From: Armigeres subalbatus
Lineage: Eukaryota > Arthropoda > Insecta > Diptera > Culicidae
Length of the DNA stretch: 64,000 bases
Direction of reading: 5' to 3'
NCBI RefSeq assembly: GCF_024139115.2
Contig: NC_085141.1
Coordinates: 28,783,242 to 28,847,241, forward strand
Shown: piece after piece, positions 10,789 through 21,138 of the stretch
Layout: every line of letters starts with the position of its first letter
Numbering within the stretch: position 1 is the first letter of the stretch
The notes under the pieces: generated by a model
Told to the model about the DNA's origin: nothing
Databases searched by the model: none
Seen by the model: only the letters and a program-made list of their open reading frames with translations
Program-made: the position numbers and the translations under genes

Positions 10789-11162
10789 TGTCGTATTCCA
10801 GCCGAAAACGGCTGAATGGAACCCGCCGTTGAAGAGCGGTGCGACTGTTCGTTTTAAAATTCGACAACAAACTGACGGTGCAATCTTCGTCGTTGCTACT
10901 CAACCCGATGGCGCTACCAACACCATCTCACACTGCGGTGGCAGCAATGCGTTAGCATTGCCATACCCCGCCGCGCAACCTCTCTTAGCCCCTCACAAGC
11001 TACCGATTCATTGGCGCACGCTTAAATGAAGCAAAGTTCGTCAGTATATTTGTATATTTGATTGCTTATGTTTAATGTACTATCCGCAATAGCATAATCA
11101 ATTCATAGTCTAGAATCACTTATACAAACTGAAATCATTAGCCGTTTACTCTGAATACTACA
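10789..11162 (-). repeat. 3' LTR of the inner element
   Basis: 374 bp, near-identical to 13627-14000. It contains a plus-strand open stretch of about 80 codons, also present in the other LTR because they are copies. That frame is antisense to the element and shows no domain. Confidence 0.92.
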
Positions 11163-11177
11163 TCTTTCTCCTTCCCT
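11163..11177 (-). other. Polypurine tract of the inner element
   Basis: The minus strand reads AGGGAAGGAGAAAGA directly against the 3' LTR. Confidence 0.82.
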
Positions 11178-11399
11178 ACTCTTTCAACTTTGTAAGAATA
11201 TGATTTCAATTTTATAAATACTGCATTATACGGAAAAATCATTTCCAAATTGCTTCAAAATAAATTCAAACAATTCTTAATATTGTAGTACCAACAACAT
11301 CTAATGCAAAGAAGAACAAACTTGATATGTTTAGTACCGTCATATTTTTGCTAAAAACTAATAATGATTGTGGGTCACATTTTAATTTTTTTTCGGAAT

Positions 11400-13540
11400 T
11401 CTACTTGCTCCTGCACAATTCGGAATACACTAAAAATGACTCGGAGTCCTGCTCGGTACTCGCAAAGAGCAATCCTCTATAGAACTTGCAAACGTAGTCC
11501 TACGTCAACATTCTTTGGAGTTTTACTCACTCTGGAATAAATAAAAAAACGCTTCGGAGTCCATTTGCAAAATGTATTCCTTCATAGAAGCCACAGACGT
11601 AATCCTATGTCAACATGTCTCGGAGTTCTATTCGCTCCGAAACGAACAAAATTGTCTCGAGTCCTGCTCTGCATTCGTGTGGTCTTCTACAGAATACCCA
11701 GACGAACATGTCTTGGAGTTGCATCGGAGTCCTGCTCTGCATTCGCAAAGTATACTCTTCTATAGAATACACAAACGATGTCCTACCTCAAAATGCCTTG
11801 GAGTTCTACTCGCTCCGGAATAACCAAAAATGCTTTGGAGTCCTTGACATTCGCAAAGTTTACTCTTCCATAGAATACACAGACGTATTCCTACGTCAAA
11901 ATGCCTCGGAATTTTTTTTTACTCGCTTCGGAATGAACACAAAATGGAATAAACACAAATTTTCTTGGAGTCGTGCTCTGTATTCGCAGAGTGTGGTCCT
12001 CTATAGCATACCCATACGTAGTCCTACGTCAACATGCCTCGGAGTTCTGCTCGTTCCGGAATAAACAAAAATCCTCGGAGTGCTTCACATTCACAAAGTG
12101 TACTCTTGTATGGAATACACATACGTAGTCCTACGTCAATATGCTTCGGCGTTCTACTCGCTTCAGAATAAACACGAAAATGCCTCGAAGGTCGGCTCGC
12201 ATTCACAAAGTGTACTCCACATAATACACAGACGTAGTCCAGCGTCAACATGTCTCGAAGTTCCACTCGCTTCGAAAAAGAAACAAAAAAGGTCTAGGGA
12301 TCTTGCAATGCATTCGCAAAGTGTACTGCTCTATAGAATACCCAGATGCAGTCGTACGTAAAAATGTCTCTGATGTTTACTCGCTCCGAAATGAACACAA
12401 AATGCCTTGGAGTCCTGCTTTGTATTTTCAAAGTAACCTTTTTTTTTGTTAAATACACAGACGTAGCCCTACTTCAATACGCATCGAAGTTTTACTCGCT
12501 CGGGAATAAACACTAAAATTCCTCGAAGGTCTGCTTCGCATTCACAAAACGTACTCTACAGACGTAATCCTACGTCAACATGCCACGGAGTTCTACTCGC
12601 TCCGGAATTAACAAAAATTGTCTCGGACACCTGCTCTGTATTCGCAAAGTGTGGTCCTCTATAGAAAACCCAGACGTAGTCCTACGTAAACATGCCTCTG
12701 ATTTCCACTCGCTCCGGAATCAACAAAAAATGCCTCGGAGTCCTTCACATTCGGAAAGTGTACTCCTCTATAGAATACACAGCCGAAGTCCTATGTCTAC
12801 GGAATGAACACAAAATGTCTTGGAATCCAGCTTCGCATTTGCAAAGTGGTCACAGACGTAGTTCGACGTCAACATGCCTCGGAGTTTTACTCACATTCAC
12901 AAAAAAATGCCTCGGAGTCTGCATTCGCAAAGTGTACCCACATGCAGTCCTACGTCAAAATGTCTCTGATGTTTACTCGCTCCGGAATGAACACAAAATG
13001 CCTTGGAGTCCTGCTTTGCATTTTCAAAGTGTGTTCGCATTCACAAAATAAAATGCCTCGGAGACCTGCTCGCTCCGGAATAAACAAAAAAGAAATGCCT
13101 CGGAAACCTGCTCGTTCCGGAATAAACAAAAAAAAAATGCCTCGGAGTCTGCATTCGCAAAGTGTACCCACATGCAGTCCTACGTCAAAATTTCTCTGAT
13201 GTTTACTCGCTCCGGAATAAACACAAAATGCCTTGGAGTCCTGCTTTGCATTTTCAAAGTGTGTTCGCATTCACAAAATAAAATGCCTCGGAGACGTGCT
13301 CGCTCCGGAATAAACAAAAAAGAAATGCCTTGGAAACCTGCTCGTTCCGGAATAAACAAAAAAAATGCCTCGGAGACCTGCTCGCTCCGGTATCTTCTAT
13401 TCTATCCTCGGGAGACCTGCTCGCTCCGGGATCATGTTTTATTAAATACTCGAAGACCTGCTCGCTTCGGTATTTTTTTTTCTATGATTTCGGAGACCTG
13501 CTCGCTCCGAAATCCACAACATGAGAGCATACTTACCATT
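11400..13540 (-). repeat. Degenerate tandem array filling the inner element
   Basis: Recurring blocks are TACTCGCTCCGGAATAAAC, TGCCTCGGAGTCCTGCTC, GCATTCGCAAAGTGTACTC, TATAGAATACACAGACG and TAGTCCTACGTCAACATG. They combine into units of roughly 100-160 bp on the plus strand. The array simplifies toward its right end (13040-13510) to short blocks of the type TCGGAGACCTGCTCGCTCCG. Numerous overlapping short frames arise from it; none has a recognisable domain. Confidence 0.82.
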
Positions 13541-13611
13541 TAGTAACTAGCACATTAATGGATGTGGCAAGCACCATTTTCATGCGCTAGTTACAAATAT
13601 AAAACCAAACA

Positions 13612-13626
13612 CTACCGACTGCGACA
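13612..13626 (-). other. Primer-binding site of the inner element
   Basis: The minus strand reads TGTCGCAGTCGGTAG immediately after the 5' LTR. It resembles the TGGCGCAGTCGG-type sites of insect gypsy-group elements with one change. The tRNA is not assigned. Confidence 0.65.
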
Positions 13627-14000
13627 TGTCGTATTCCAGCCGAAAACGGCTGAATGGAACCCGCCGTTGAAGAGCGGTGCGACTGTTCGTTTTAAAATTC
13701 GACAACAAACTGACGGTGCAATCTTCGTCGTTGCTACTCAACCCGATGGCGCTACCAACACCATCTCACACTGCGGTGGCAGCAATGCGTTAGCATTGCC
13801 ATACCCCGCCGCGCAACCTCTCTTAGCCCCTCACAAGCTACCGATTCATTGGCGCACGCTTAAATGAAGCAAAGTTCGTCAGTATATTTGTATATTTGAT
13901 TGCTTATGTTTAATGTACTATCCGCAATAGCATAATCAATTCATAGTCTAGAATCACTTATACAAACTGAAATCATTAGCCGCTTACTCTGAATACTACA
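13627..14000 (-). repeat. 5' LTR of the inner element
   Basis: 374 bp. The only difference I see from the other copy is C versus T in GCCG(C/T)TTACTC near the right end. Confidence 0.92.
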
Positions 14001-14090
14001 ATATCCAATTCAAATCCATTCCAATCAAATCCAACCAAATTCTAATCCAAGTCCTTTCGAATTCCAAATCATTTCCTATCCATTCAAAGT
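14001..14090 (+). repeat. ATCCAA-type simple array, right part
   Basis: Continuation of 10290-10788 after the second copy of the ATATC target duplication. Confidence 0.75.
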
Positions 14091-14454
14091 AATATAATGA
14101 TAGGATATTAAGCAATTCATAATGGTTTGTTCAATCTAACATATTTTTATCCAAATTCTAAAAGCCAATGTGGGATTCTGCTAGGTGGGTACATGCGTAC
14201 AAGTAGTTTGGGAACATCTGGCCTAGGATATATTTATCTAAAATTTCGCAGAGATATCATACATAAATGGGGCCGGGCCGAGATAATATATTAAGCCTTC
14301 CAAACAACTTTGTAGCATACGATAGATCTCCATATCTCTCCGATGTACACTAAAGTCGCTAAGTTATACATTTCAAACTAAATTTATTTTAACCAAAATA
14401 AATGCTTCCATGACCACCTTGGGATTTTCTAGATTGTCAATTTTTTCTCGGCAG
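14091..14454. other. Interior of the outer coding-free element, no genes
   Basis: AT-rich, no motif recognised. Confidence 0.5.
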
Positions 14455-14825
14455 TCTCCCAGACACGCCTTGTGGTATTGCAAACCACAAACCAGCGGTC
14501 TCCCATGCTTTGTGATTTTTCAAACCACAATCTATTTTCCAGCGGTCTGCCAGACACTATTTGTGATTTTCCAAACCACAATCCATTTTCCAGCGGTCTT
14601 CCAGACGCGCTTTGTGATTTTCCAAACCACAATCCATTTTCCAGCGGTCTTCCAGACGCGCTTTGTGATTTTCCAAACTACAATCCATTTTCCAGCGGTC
14701 TTCCAGACGCGCTTTGTGGTTTTCTAAATCACAATCCATTTTCCAGCGGTCTTCCAGACGCGCTTTGTGATTTTCCAAACCACAATCCATTTTGCAGCGT
14801 TCTTCCAGACGCGCTTTGTAGCAAT
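14455..14825 (+). repeat. 51-bp tandem array, about seven units
   Basis: Unit of 51 bp built of CCAAACCACAATCCATTTTC, then CAGCGGTCTTCCAGACGCG, then CTTTGTGATTTT. Because 51 is divisible by three, several frames stay open on both strands as a 17-residue periodic text. These are not credible proteins. Confidence 0.88.
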
Positions 14826-14935
14826 ACAAACCCATTGCCTTTTGTTTTTTAATCATCAGATATTTTAACACATTAGCACATTACCAATTGAATTCAACTC
14901 ACCTTTTGAAATCAGCGTCAGGATCCAACAAATAA

Positions 14936-14951
14936 CCTGGCAGGATCGCCA
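14936..14951 (-). other. Primer-binding site of the outer coding-free element
   Basis: The minus strand reads TGGCGATCCTGCCAGG, three bases from the 5' LTR. It resembles the tRNA-Arg-type site known from 412/mdg1-like elements (TGGCGACC...). The match to that class is inference. Confidence 0.7.
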
Positions 14952-14954
14952 AAA

Positions 14955-15130
14955 TGTGTGGCCCCAAATGGTCGGAGCGAATTGTTATGACAGCAGCTCT
15001 CCGTGGGTGCGTGTGCATGCCACGGAGGTCTGACCAGAAGAGGACGAGTCATGGCTTGCTGCGCACTGATCGACACGCTGAGGTGTTAATGTATAATCAC
15101 ACTCTGATGGTAATATACTCAAACCCCACA
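14955..15130 (-). repeat. 5' LTR of the outer coding-free element
   Basis: 176 bp, five mismatches to 9551-9726. It supplies the apparent N-terminus of the open frame beginning at 14954; real BEL Gag sequence starts only after 15130. Confidence 0.9.
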
Positions 15131-15135
15131 AAAGC

Positions 15136-16060
15136 TATGACCGAAAAGCTGGAGAGGGAGAAGGAATACTTAGCCCGAAAGCATGAGCTGCTTCGTCAGC
15201 AGGACGAAGATGCGGCAAGTATGCGCAGCGGCCAAAGCATTCCAAGTCAAGCGGGCAGTCGAGAGAAGGTTGAAGCCTGGTTCAAGAAACAGCAGATATC
15301 CTGTGGATCGAATCGTCTGGACATCCATGAAGCCCCATCAAGTCAACCCGCAGTACCAGCTGGGTCATCAACTCCCCTAGAAATCAGTGACGTCACTGAG
15401 GTTGTTTTCCAGCGAGCTGCAGCTGGAGTCACAGAATCGATACCCCGCACTACCGGCAGCATTTCCGTCGGAGATAGCCCAGGAGTGGAAGATGTAAATC
15501 AACTACCAGATCTGCCGCAACGAAATGCAGACCGACAGTCGAATGACCCTCTTCTACCTATGATGAACATCCAACCGTTCATTCATCTTCTTGCCGAAGT
15601 CGATTCTACCAAGTCTGATGTTGCCCCGGTTTCAAACCCTACGAAATCAAGCAAGATCTCTCCCAAGCTGATCGGAAATCCTCTACCGTACGCTGTATGG
15701 CGGCAACAGACGAGTGAGCTGCAGCGCCGAGAGCAACGTGAACGGGAGCTCGTTCTGCTTCTGAAGCGTGCCGAGGATCAGCGAGGACAGGATAGACAAC
15801 GGTTGCAAGACATCGAAGCTATTCTGCAACGGCAGCAAGACGTCGAGAGGCAGCATCAGAAAGAGAACGACGTACGGAGGAAACGCGAAGTGGACCTAGT
15901 CAACCGACTCAAGCTTTACGAACAACAGTATGCTCTGGAACAATCGAGACGAGATGATGAGAAGCAAAAGTTCTTGGCGAGGGAAAGCAGCTGGTTGAGC
16001 AACTGGAGTTACTGTGTCTGTAGAGTGTGCAACTACCGGCAGCGGAACAGGTCGAAGAAT
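15136..16060 (+). pseudogene. BEL/Pao Gag, central coiled-coil region
   Basis: Continues the Gag cut at 9550: across the duplicated AAAGC the heptad text flows from RLLVEKA into MTEKLEREKEYLARKHELL. A low-complexity linker follows. A second long coiled coil rich in Gln, Arg and Glu lies around 15700-15990 (LQRREQRERELVLLLKRAE, then KREVDLVNRLKLYEQQYAL). The open frame ends at 16066, but text after about 16000 looks shifted. Coiled coils ahead of the DUF1759 domain are usual in BEL Gag and probably support multimerisation. Confidence 0.8.
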
Positions 16061-16239
16061 CTCTGATAGCATCCCGCCAACATGGTTTGCCCGTGAGTAC
16101 CAACCCGCTCACGGCTCCGGTAGGTGACCTACATGTAGATGGGGGAACAATGTAGAGCCAAATAGACCGATTATCCAGAATAACAGAGTAGGGTCACCCC
16201 AAGCGCAATCTGTAACTCCAAAGCTAGGGGTAAGTAAAT

Positions 16240-17175
16240 TTGTTAAGACAGGAACAGTTCGCACCGAACCCTTCTCCGGGCCAGAGAGGCTTTGAGTCCG
16301 CCTATCAACAACTGGTGATACTGGGACTTACACCGCAGCAACTGGCAGCAAGGCAAATCATCTCGAGAGAGCTTCCTGTATTCAGCGGCGACCCCGTCGA
16401 GTGGCCGCTTTTCATCAGTAGCTACAATCATTCCACCGAGGCGTGTGGCTACACTTCTTCAGAAAACTTGCTGCGTTTACAACGATCCCTGAAAGGAGCC
16501 GCTAAGGAAGCAGTCAGCAGTTTTCTCTTGCATCCGTCAACCGTTCCGCAGATTTTGTCCACCCTTCAGACGTTGTACGGAAAACCGGAGCACATCGTCC
16601 ACAATCTAGTGGCCACAGCTCGTGGTATGGCCGCTCCCAAGGCAGAAAGGCTGGAGACGCTGATCCAGTTTGGTTTGTCCGTACAAAACCTGTGCGGTCA
16701 CCTGAAAGCGGTGAGAATGGAGAACCACCTTTCGAACCCTATCCTTCTCCAAGAGCTCGTCGACAAGCATACTAACATAAAATTCAACTGGGCGCTGCAC
16801 CAAGACACTCTAGCGGTGGTTGATTTGAACGCCTTCAGCGACTATATGGGGAAGGTCACCGCGGCTACGAGTGGCGTTACACACTTCTGCATTGCTGCGA
16901 AGCCAACGAAGGACGAGAAAGTGAAGTTGAAGGATAAAGCGTTTGTGAACGCGCACGCTACGTACGAGCGTAAGGAATCGGAGCAATCTACCAATGCGGC
17001 TACTAGTGATCGCCGAGAGCCAAGCAAGAACACTAGAGGCAAGGGAGGTGAAGCAAACAAGTTCTGTCCCATGTGCAACGGTCACGACCACACGGCTGCG
17101 ACCTGTGCAGCGTTCAAGAAGCTTTCCGTGAATGGTCGATGGAACTTTGTCAAGGACAATAAACTTTGCCGCTGA
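16240..17175 (+). pseudogene. BEL/Pao Gag, DUF1759 capsid region and zinc knuckle
   Basis: Open over 311 codons. The DUF1759-type core is clear: ISRELPVFSGDPVEWPLF, then NLLRLQRSLKGAAKEAVSSF, then PEHIVHNLVATARGMAAP. A basic, low-complexity linker leads to a zinc knuckle CPMCNGHDHTAATC near the end. The frame stops in DNKLCR where related proteins continue into further cysteine clusters; that text is visible shifted just downstream. The start Met at 16240 is internal, not a natural start. Confidence 0.85.
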
Positions 17176-17338
17176 TGTCTGATTTCTCACAATCGCTGGT
17201 CATGCTGGGCGAGGTTTGTGGAATCAACAGCTGCGAGAAACGTCACCATCGTCTACTTCACTCTGAGCCTACCAAGAAACAGTCGGTGAATTCTTCCGAT
17301 CGCTGGACTTCGAGCAGCTAGCAAAGGAGTTCAAACAC

Positions 17339-18412
17339 TTGCGAAACCTACCGGTCAAGAGTTTCCAAAGAGCCGTTCCTGGATTGCTGATAGGACTGAG
17401 TAATTCGCACCTGCTGACCACAACGAAGCTTCGAGAAGGTAACGAGAGCGAACCAGTCGCCGCAAAGACTCGCATTGGAAAGGTCGTATGTGGTCAGGTA
17501 CGAGGGGGAGAACATTCGTTCCAGCACCGGCAGATGTATATATGCACAGATTCGCCGGATCAAGATCTCCATGATTACGTACGTGAGTTTTTCTCCGTGG
17601 AGAGCCTCGGAGTTTCTGTTGCTCCAAACCTGGAAGGGGATGAAGATCAACGAGCTCGCCGAATCCTCGAGGAGAAAACAATCCGGACGGCAGATGGGAA
17701 ATATGAAACCGGGCTGCTTTGGAAAGAAGATTCCTTCGAATTCCCAGACAGCAGACAAATGGCTGAGCGACGATTGAAGTGCCTTGAAAGACGTTTGGAA
17801 AAGGATCCGCAACTTTGCAACAGCGTTCATCAGCAGGTGGCAGACTACGAGTCCAAAGGCTACATCCTCGTAGTAACGAAGGAAGAGATGGCAGAGTTCG
17901 ACCCGCGGCGCACTTGGTACCTACCACTGGGCGTTGTCTTGAACCCAAATAAACCAGGAAAGGTAGGAGTCATTTGGGATGCAGCAGCAAAAGTGAGTGG
18001 CGTGTCGTTGAATACGACGCTCCTCAAAGGACCGGACCTATTAACTCCGCAGCTGTCGGTAACCTTCAAATTTCGTGAGCGAGAAGTGGCATTTTCCGGC
18101 GATATACAAGAGATGTTTCTTCAAGTCGGGATCAGAAAAGAGGATCGTAGCGCTCTGTTGTTCGTCTACCGCAATTCCCCAAGGGAACCCATGGTGACGA
18201 TGGCGTCTGATGTCGCTATCTTCGGGGCAACGTGTTCTCCAGCGCAATCACAGTACGTGAAGAACCTAAATGCAAAGGAGAATGAGCAAGAATATCCCAG
18301 AGCAGCAGCGGCCATCAAGAATAAACACTATGTTGACGACTACTTCGACAGCGTCGACACAGAAGACGAGGCTGTTGAATTGGCGTTGGAAGTGGCGAAG
18401 GTACATCTTTGA
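17339..18412 (+). pseudogene. BEL/Pao protease remnant and reverse transcriptase
   Basis: The first roughly 70 residues are the tail of the BEL protease domain (VPGLLIGLSNSHLLT, then GKVVCGQV), without the DSG active site. RT follows: DPRRTWYLPLGVVLNPNKPG, IWDAAAKVSGVSLNTTLLKG, the palm start VAFSGDIQEMFLQVGI with its Asp, and the catalytic box HYVDDYFDS. The frame ends at a TGA (18410-18412) after KVHL, while homologous text (AGFRIRNWVSN) continues in the same frame beyond it. That stop is therefore a point lesion. A frame change follows near 18500. Confidence 0.88.
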
Positions 18413-19818
18413 GCGGGCTTTCGGATACGCAACTGGGTGTCGAACCGATCCTCGGTTTTGGACGCGATCGGTGAAGTGAGTCCAGATGATGATGATGAAC
18501 GATGAACACCCTGAGAGGTTTCGAACGCGTCCTCGGGATATCTTGGATACCGAGGGAGGACCTGTTCTGTTTCACGACAAGCCTACGAGATCTTGGAACA
18601 CTCGTGGAAGCCAAAGTTGCGCCGACAAAGAGGAAGATGCTGAGCTTCGTCATGAAGATCTACGATCCGTTGGGGTTGGTCGGTTTCCTAGTTATCCAAG
18701 GAAAAATATTACTGCAAGACGTGTGGAAGGTGAAAGTGGATTGGGATCAACAGATACCCAACGAACTATTTAAACGTTAGAAGTCGTGGTTGCAAGTTTT
18801 GAAGGAGCTAAACTCCGTTCGAATCCCTCGAAGCTACTTTCCTGGATATGATCCGGCCTGTTATGATGACCTAGAGCTTCACATATTCGTGGATGGAAGT
18901 GCACAAGCCTATTCTTCCGCGGCGTACTTTCGCGTCAAAGATCGAGGGCAGATACGATGTGCCTTGGTTGCATCCAAAACAAAGGTAGCTCCGCTTCAGA
19001 TAGTTTCGATTCCACGAATAGAACTGCAAGCGGCCGTGATTGGTGCACATCTGCGCAAAGCGATCGAGGATGGCCATTCGATCCAGGTTAAACGCACGTA
19101 CTTTTGGAGCGACTCCAGCAACGTTGTATCGTGGATCAAGTCAGACACCCGCCGATACCGGCAGTATGTAGCGTTCAGAGTCAACGAAGTATTGAACCTG
19201 TCCAAAGTTGAAGAATGGTGTTGGCTTGGGACGAAGAACAATGTTGCAGATGAAGCTACGAAGTGGGAGAAGGGTCCGAATTGCAATCCTGAGAGCCGAT
19301 GGATGTGTGGGCCTGCCTTCCTTTATGAAGCTGAAAACGATTGGCCGAAGCACAAACCCACGAAAGCAGACGAAGTGGAAGAGCTGAGACCTGCGTACGT
19401 GTGCAGTCACTTGCTGTCTGTGCCGATGATCGACCTGTCGAGATTCTCAAAATACGAGCGACTACTTCGGAGCGTGGCCCACATGTTCCGGTTCAGCGAG
19501 AAACTTTCGCAACGAATCGGAAGGTCAACATTCGACGATTCTGGAACAATTATCCGTGAAAACCTTCGGAGTGCGGAAGAGTATCTGTGGCGACTTGCGC
19601 AGTCAGACTGTTATTCGGACGAGGTGGCTACGTTGAAGCGGAACATGGAACGCGATCCGGAAGACCAACAATCGTTGTGTTGGAGTAGTCCACTAGTTAA
19701 TTTTCCGGCCGTCATGGATGAGCATGAGTTGATGCGTGTAGATGGTCGTATTGGAGCTGCGGACTGTCTGGAATATGATGCCAAGTTTCCGGTTATTCTA
19801 CCTCACCGCTGGCGCTGA
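18413..19818 (+). pseudogene. BEL/Pao connection, RNase H and start of integrase, truncated
   Basis: From 18502 one frame reads through the connection (KIYDPLGLVGFLVIQGKILL) to a TAG at 18778-18780. It then continues in the same frame from 18781 into RNase H (LELHIFVDGSAQAYSSAAYF, VSIPRIELQAAVIGAHL, FWSDSSNVVSWIKSDTRR, KNNVADEATKW). The final portion resembles the linker before the integrase zinc domain (EHELMRVDGRIGAA) and stops after VILPHR. The zinc and DDE domains are gone, so the element could not integrate. Confidence 0.87.
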
Positions 19819-20060
19819 TGCTCTTCATCGTAAATGACGAGATCGTGATCGTGTATCAAACCGTGAGCTGCTCTGGCACCCCGTTACTGTGGAGCATCAA
19901 AATGACTTAGATTTGGCTGATGATGTTGCTCTACATCAATGACAACGACAGCAAGACCTTTTCAAATTAGGTCGAACGCTTTCAATATCTTCACGGCCAA
20001 CTTCAGACAGCGGATCTACATATGAACTTAGGATCATGAAGACCAGTGCAGCGGTTTACA
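19809..20060 (+). pseudogene. Non-LTR reverse-transcriptase fragment fused to the BEL end
   Basis: Immediately after the BEL text the frame reads LALMLFIVNDEIVIV, resembling the PLLFLIV-DEI stretch of RTE-like reverse transcriptases. A second frame reads DLDLADDVALHQ, the catalytic ADD box, and ends near ELRIMKTSAAV. Stops and frame changes separate the parts. Clade assignment is uncertain. Confidence 0.6.
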
Positions 20061-20815
20061 AGAAATATCTGGAAACCAGTTCAACGCCCAAAAAATCAAA
20101 TATTTAGCTCTAACATAAACATTCATCTAAAAACAAATCTGTGCTTTAGATACACATAAAAATTTGCTCTGAAAGGGTTAAAATAGTTTTTTGACTCATG
20201 GTTTAAATAAATTGAACAATGACTCAAGCTTCGATCACGAAGAAAATCCCCCAGTTCGTTTGGTTGAATTGATTGCCTGAACTCCACGTGCGTTTTCTTC
20301 CCAACTGTTCTCCGCTCGACCCGAGTAAGCAAAGTGCATTGCACGTCCACCAAGCCAAGCCAAAACCTCCACAAAGCGGCCTAATTGCGATCGACGAAGA
20401 CAGCGACGCTTTTGCTTCGCGTCGCATCCACGGCTTTCATGGCTTGCTTGACTCACTCATAGCGTCTTCCCGTGTTGTCATTCTTTATTACTGGTGGTGA
20501 AGTCGTATGTGTTGTGTTGCCTACGATTGTTGGCGTCGTCGTCGTCGTCGTCATCCCTGATTAATGCTGCTCCCTGTGTCGTACCCGGCGCTCGATTTTT
20601 CAACGCCATCGCCCATTTGTAGGTGGTAGAAGAGACCATCGCCATGAATGTATATCGCACCGCTCTACAGCGGAGATGACGACGGCGAATCGCGTCCACT
20701 TGGTTTGGATTTTTGTTTTCGACACCACCGGCGCAGAGCACGCCGCATTCGTTCAGGCCGCAGCGTGATGATATGAGGTGTTGTTAAACTATTTGAGGCA
20801 GGCGTTATTCTAATT
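20061..20815. other. No recognisable gene
   Basis: Mixed composition. A GTC trinucleotide microsatellite lies at about 20527-20550. The short open frames around 20273-20741 lack any domain. Confidence 0.45.
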
Positions 20816-21138
20816 GACTAGATAAAACTGTGTACATTCGCGTATCCCGAAGTCATCGGTCGCGGTCCATTGTGCGTTCGTTTAGCTCCGGCGATTATCC
20901 AATTAGGCATTGTGGAACCATACCGTGAGTGTGAACGCTGTTTTGTGCAACGCTGATATCAGATTACGACCGACGACCGCGTTTGTATATATTTATTGTG
21001 ATAAGTAATAAAGCATAGCTTTGGTTGACGCCTTTCGTTTCACGGAGCTCGGCAGCGGAAGTGGGAGCGGTGTAGCCGCTACCGTCGCGTTGTCGCACCA
21101 GTTGCTTCATCCGGACTTTGACTGTTTGACTTTTCGAG
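20816..21138 (+). other. Candidate non-coding first exon of a host gene
   Basis: GC-richer and less repeat-like than its surroundings. It ends in TTCGAG followed by GTAAGC at 21139, a strong splice-donor consensus. No long open frame. This is inference from composition and one splice-like site only. Confidence 0.22.

Larger units (their letters stand above)
10789..14000 (-). mobile_element. Second, inner coding-free LTR element
   Basis: Direct repeats of 374 bp at 10789-11162 and 13627-14000 begin TGTCGTATTC and end GAATACTACA. They appear to differ at one base. A 5-bp target duplication ATATC lies at 10784-10788 and 14001-14005. A polypurine tract (11163-11177) and a primer-binding site (13612-13626) show minus orientation. 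The 2.46-kb interior is a degenerate tandem array without gag or pol. Near-identical LTRs mean a recent insertion, younger than the element that contains it. Confidence 0.92.
9551..15130 (-). mobile_element. Non-autonomous LTR retrotransposon (large, coding-free) inserted in BEL gag
   Basis: Two 176-bp LTRs (9551-9726 and 14955-15130) have TGTGTGG...CCCCACA ends and five mismatches. They are flanked by a perfect 5-bp target duplication AAAGC (9546-9550 and 15131-15135). The minus strand has a primer-binding site next to the right LTR and a polypurine tract next to the left LTR, so the element is oriented minus. The interior of about 5.2 kb has no gag or pol motifs. It consists of an ATCCAA-type array, a nested second LTR element and a 51-bp tandem array. 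It fits the LARD type of non-autonomous element. Confidence 0.9.
9084..19818 (+). mobile_element. Second BEL/Pao element, PHD-finger Gag, 3'-truncated, carrying nested insertions
   Basis: Reads on the plus strand: a possible primer-binding site (TTGGTGCC at 9084), Gag with PHD finger (9154 on), Gag coiled coil (15136-16060), capsid and zinc knuckle (16240-17175), protease remnant and RT (17339-18412), connection and RNase H (18502-19818). It breaks off at the start of integrase. A 5.58-kb foreign element plus its duplicated target separates the two Gag parts. Without that insert the element would span about 5.1 kb. Frameshifts, in-frame stops and the missing integrase make it defective. Confidence 0.9.

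Noticed and set aside
10643..11029. Plus-strand frame of 128 codons repeated at 13562-13867
   Set aside because: The shared part is inside the two LTRs and antisense to the element. Repetition only reflects LTR duplication.
14410..14871. Open frames on both strands with 17-residue repeats
   Set aside because: Produced by the 51-bp array, whose period is a multiple of three.
14954..15130. Start of the 370-codon frame as natural Gag N-terminus
   Set aside because: These bases are the LTR of the nested element; Gag resumes after 15130.
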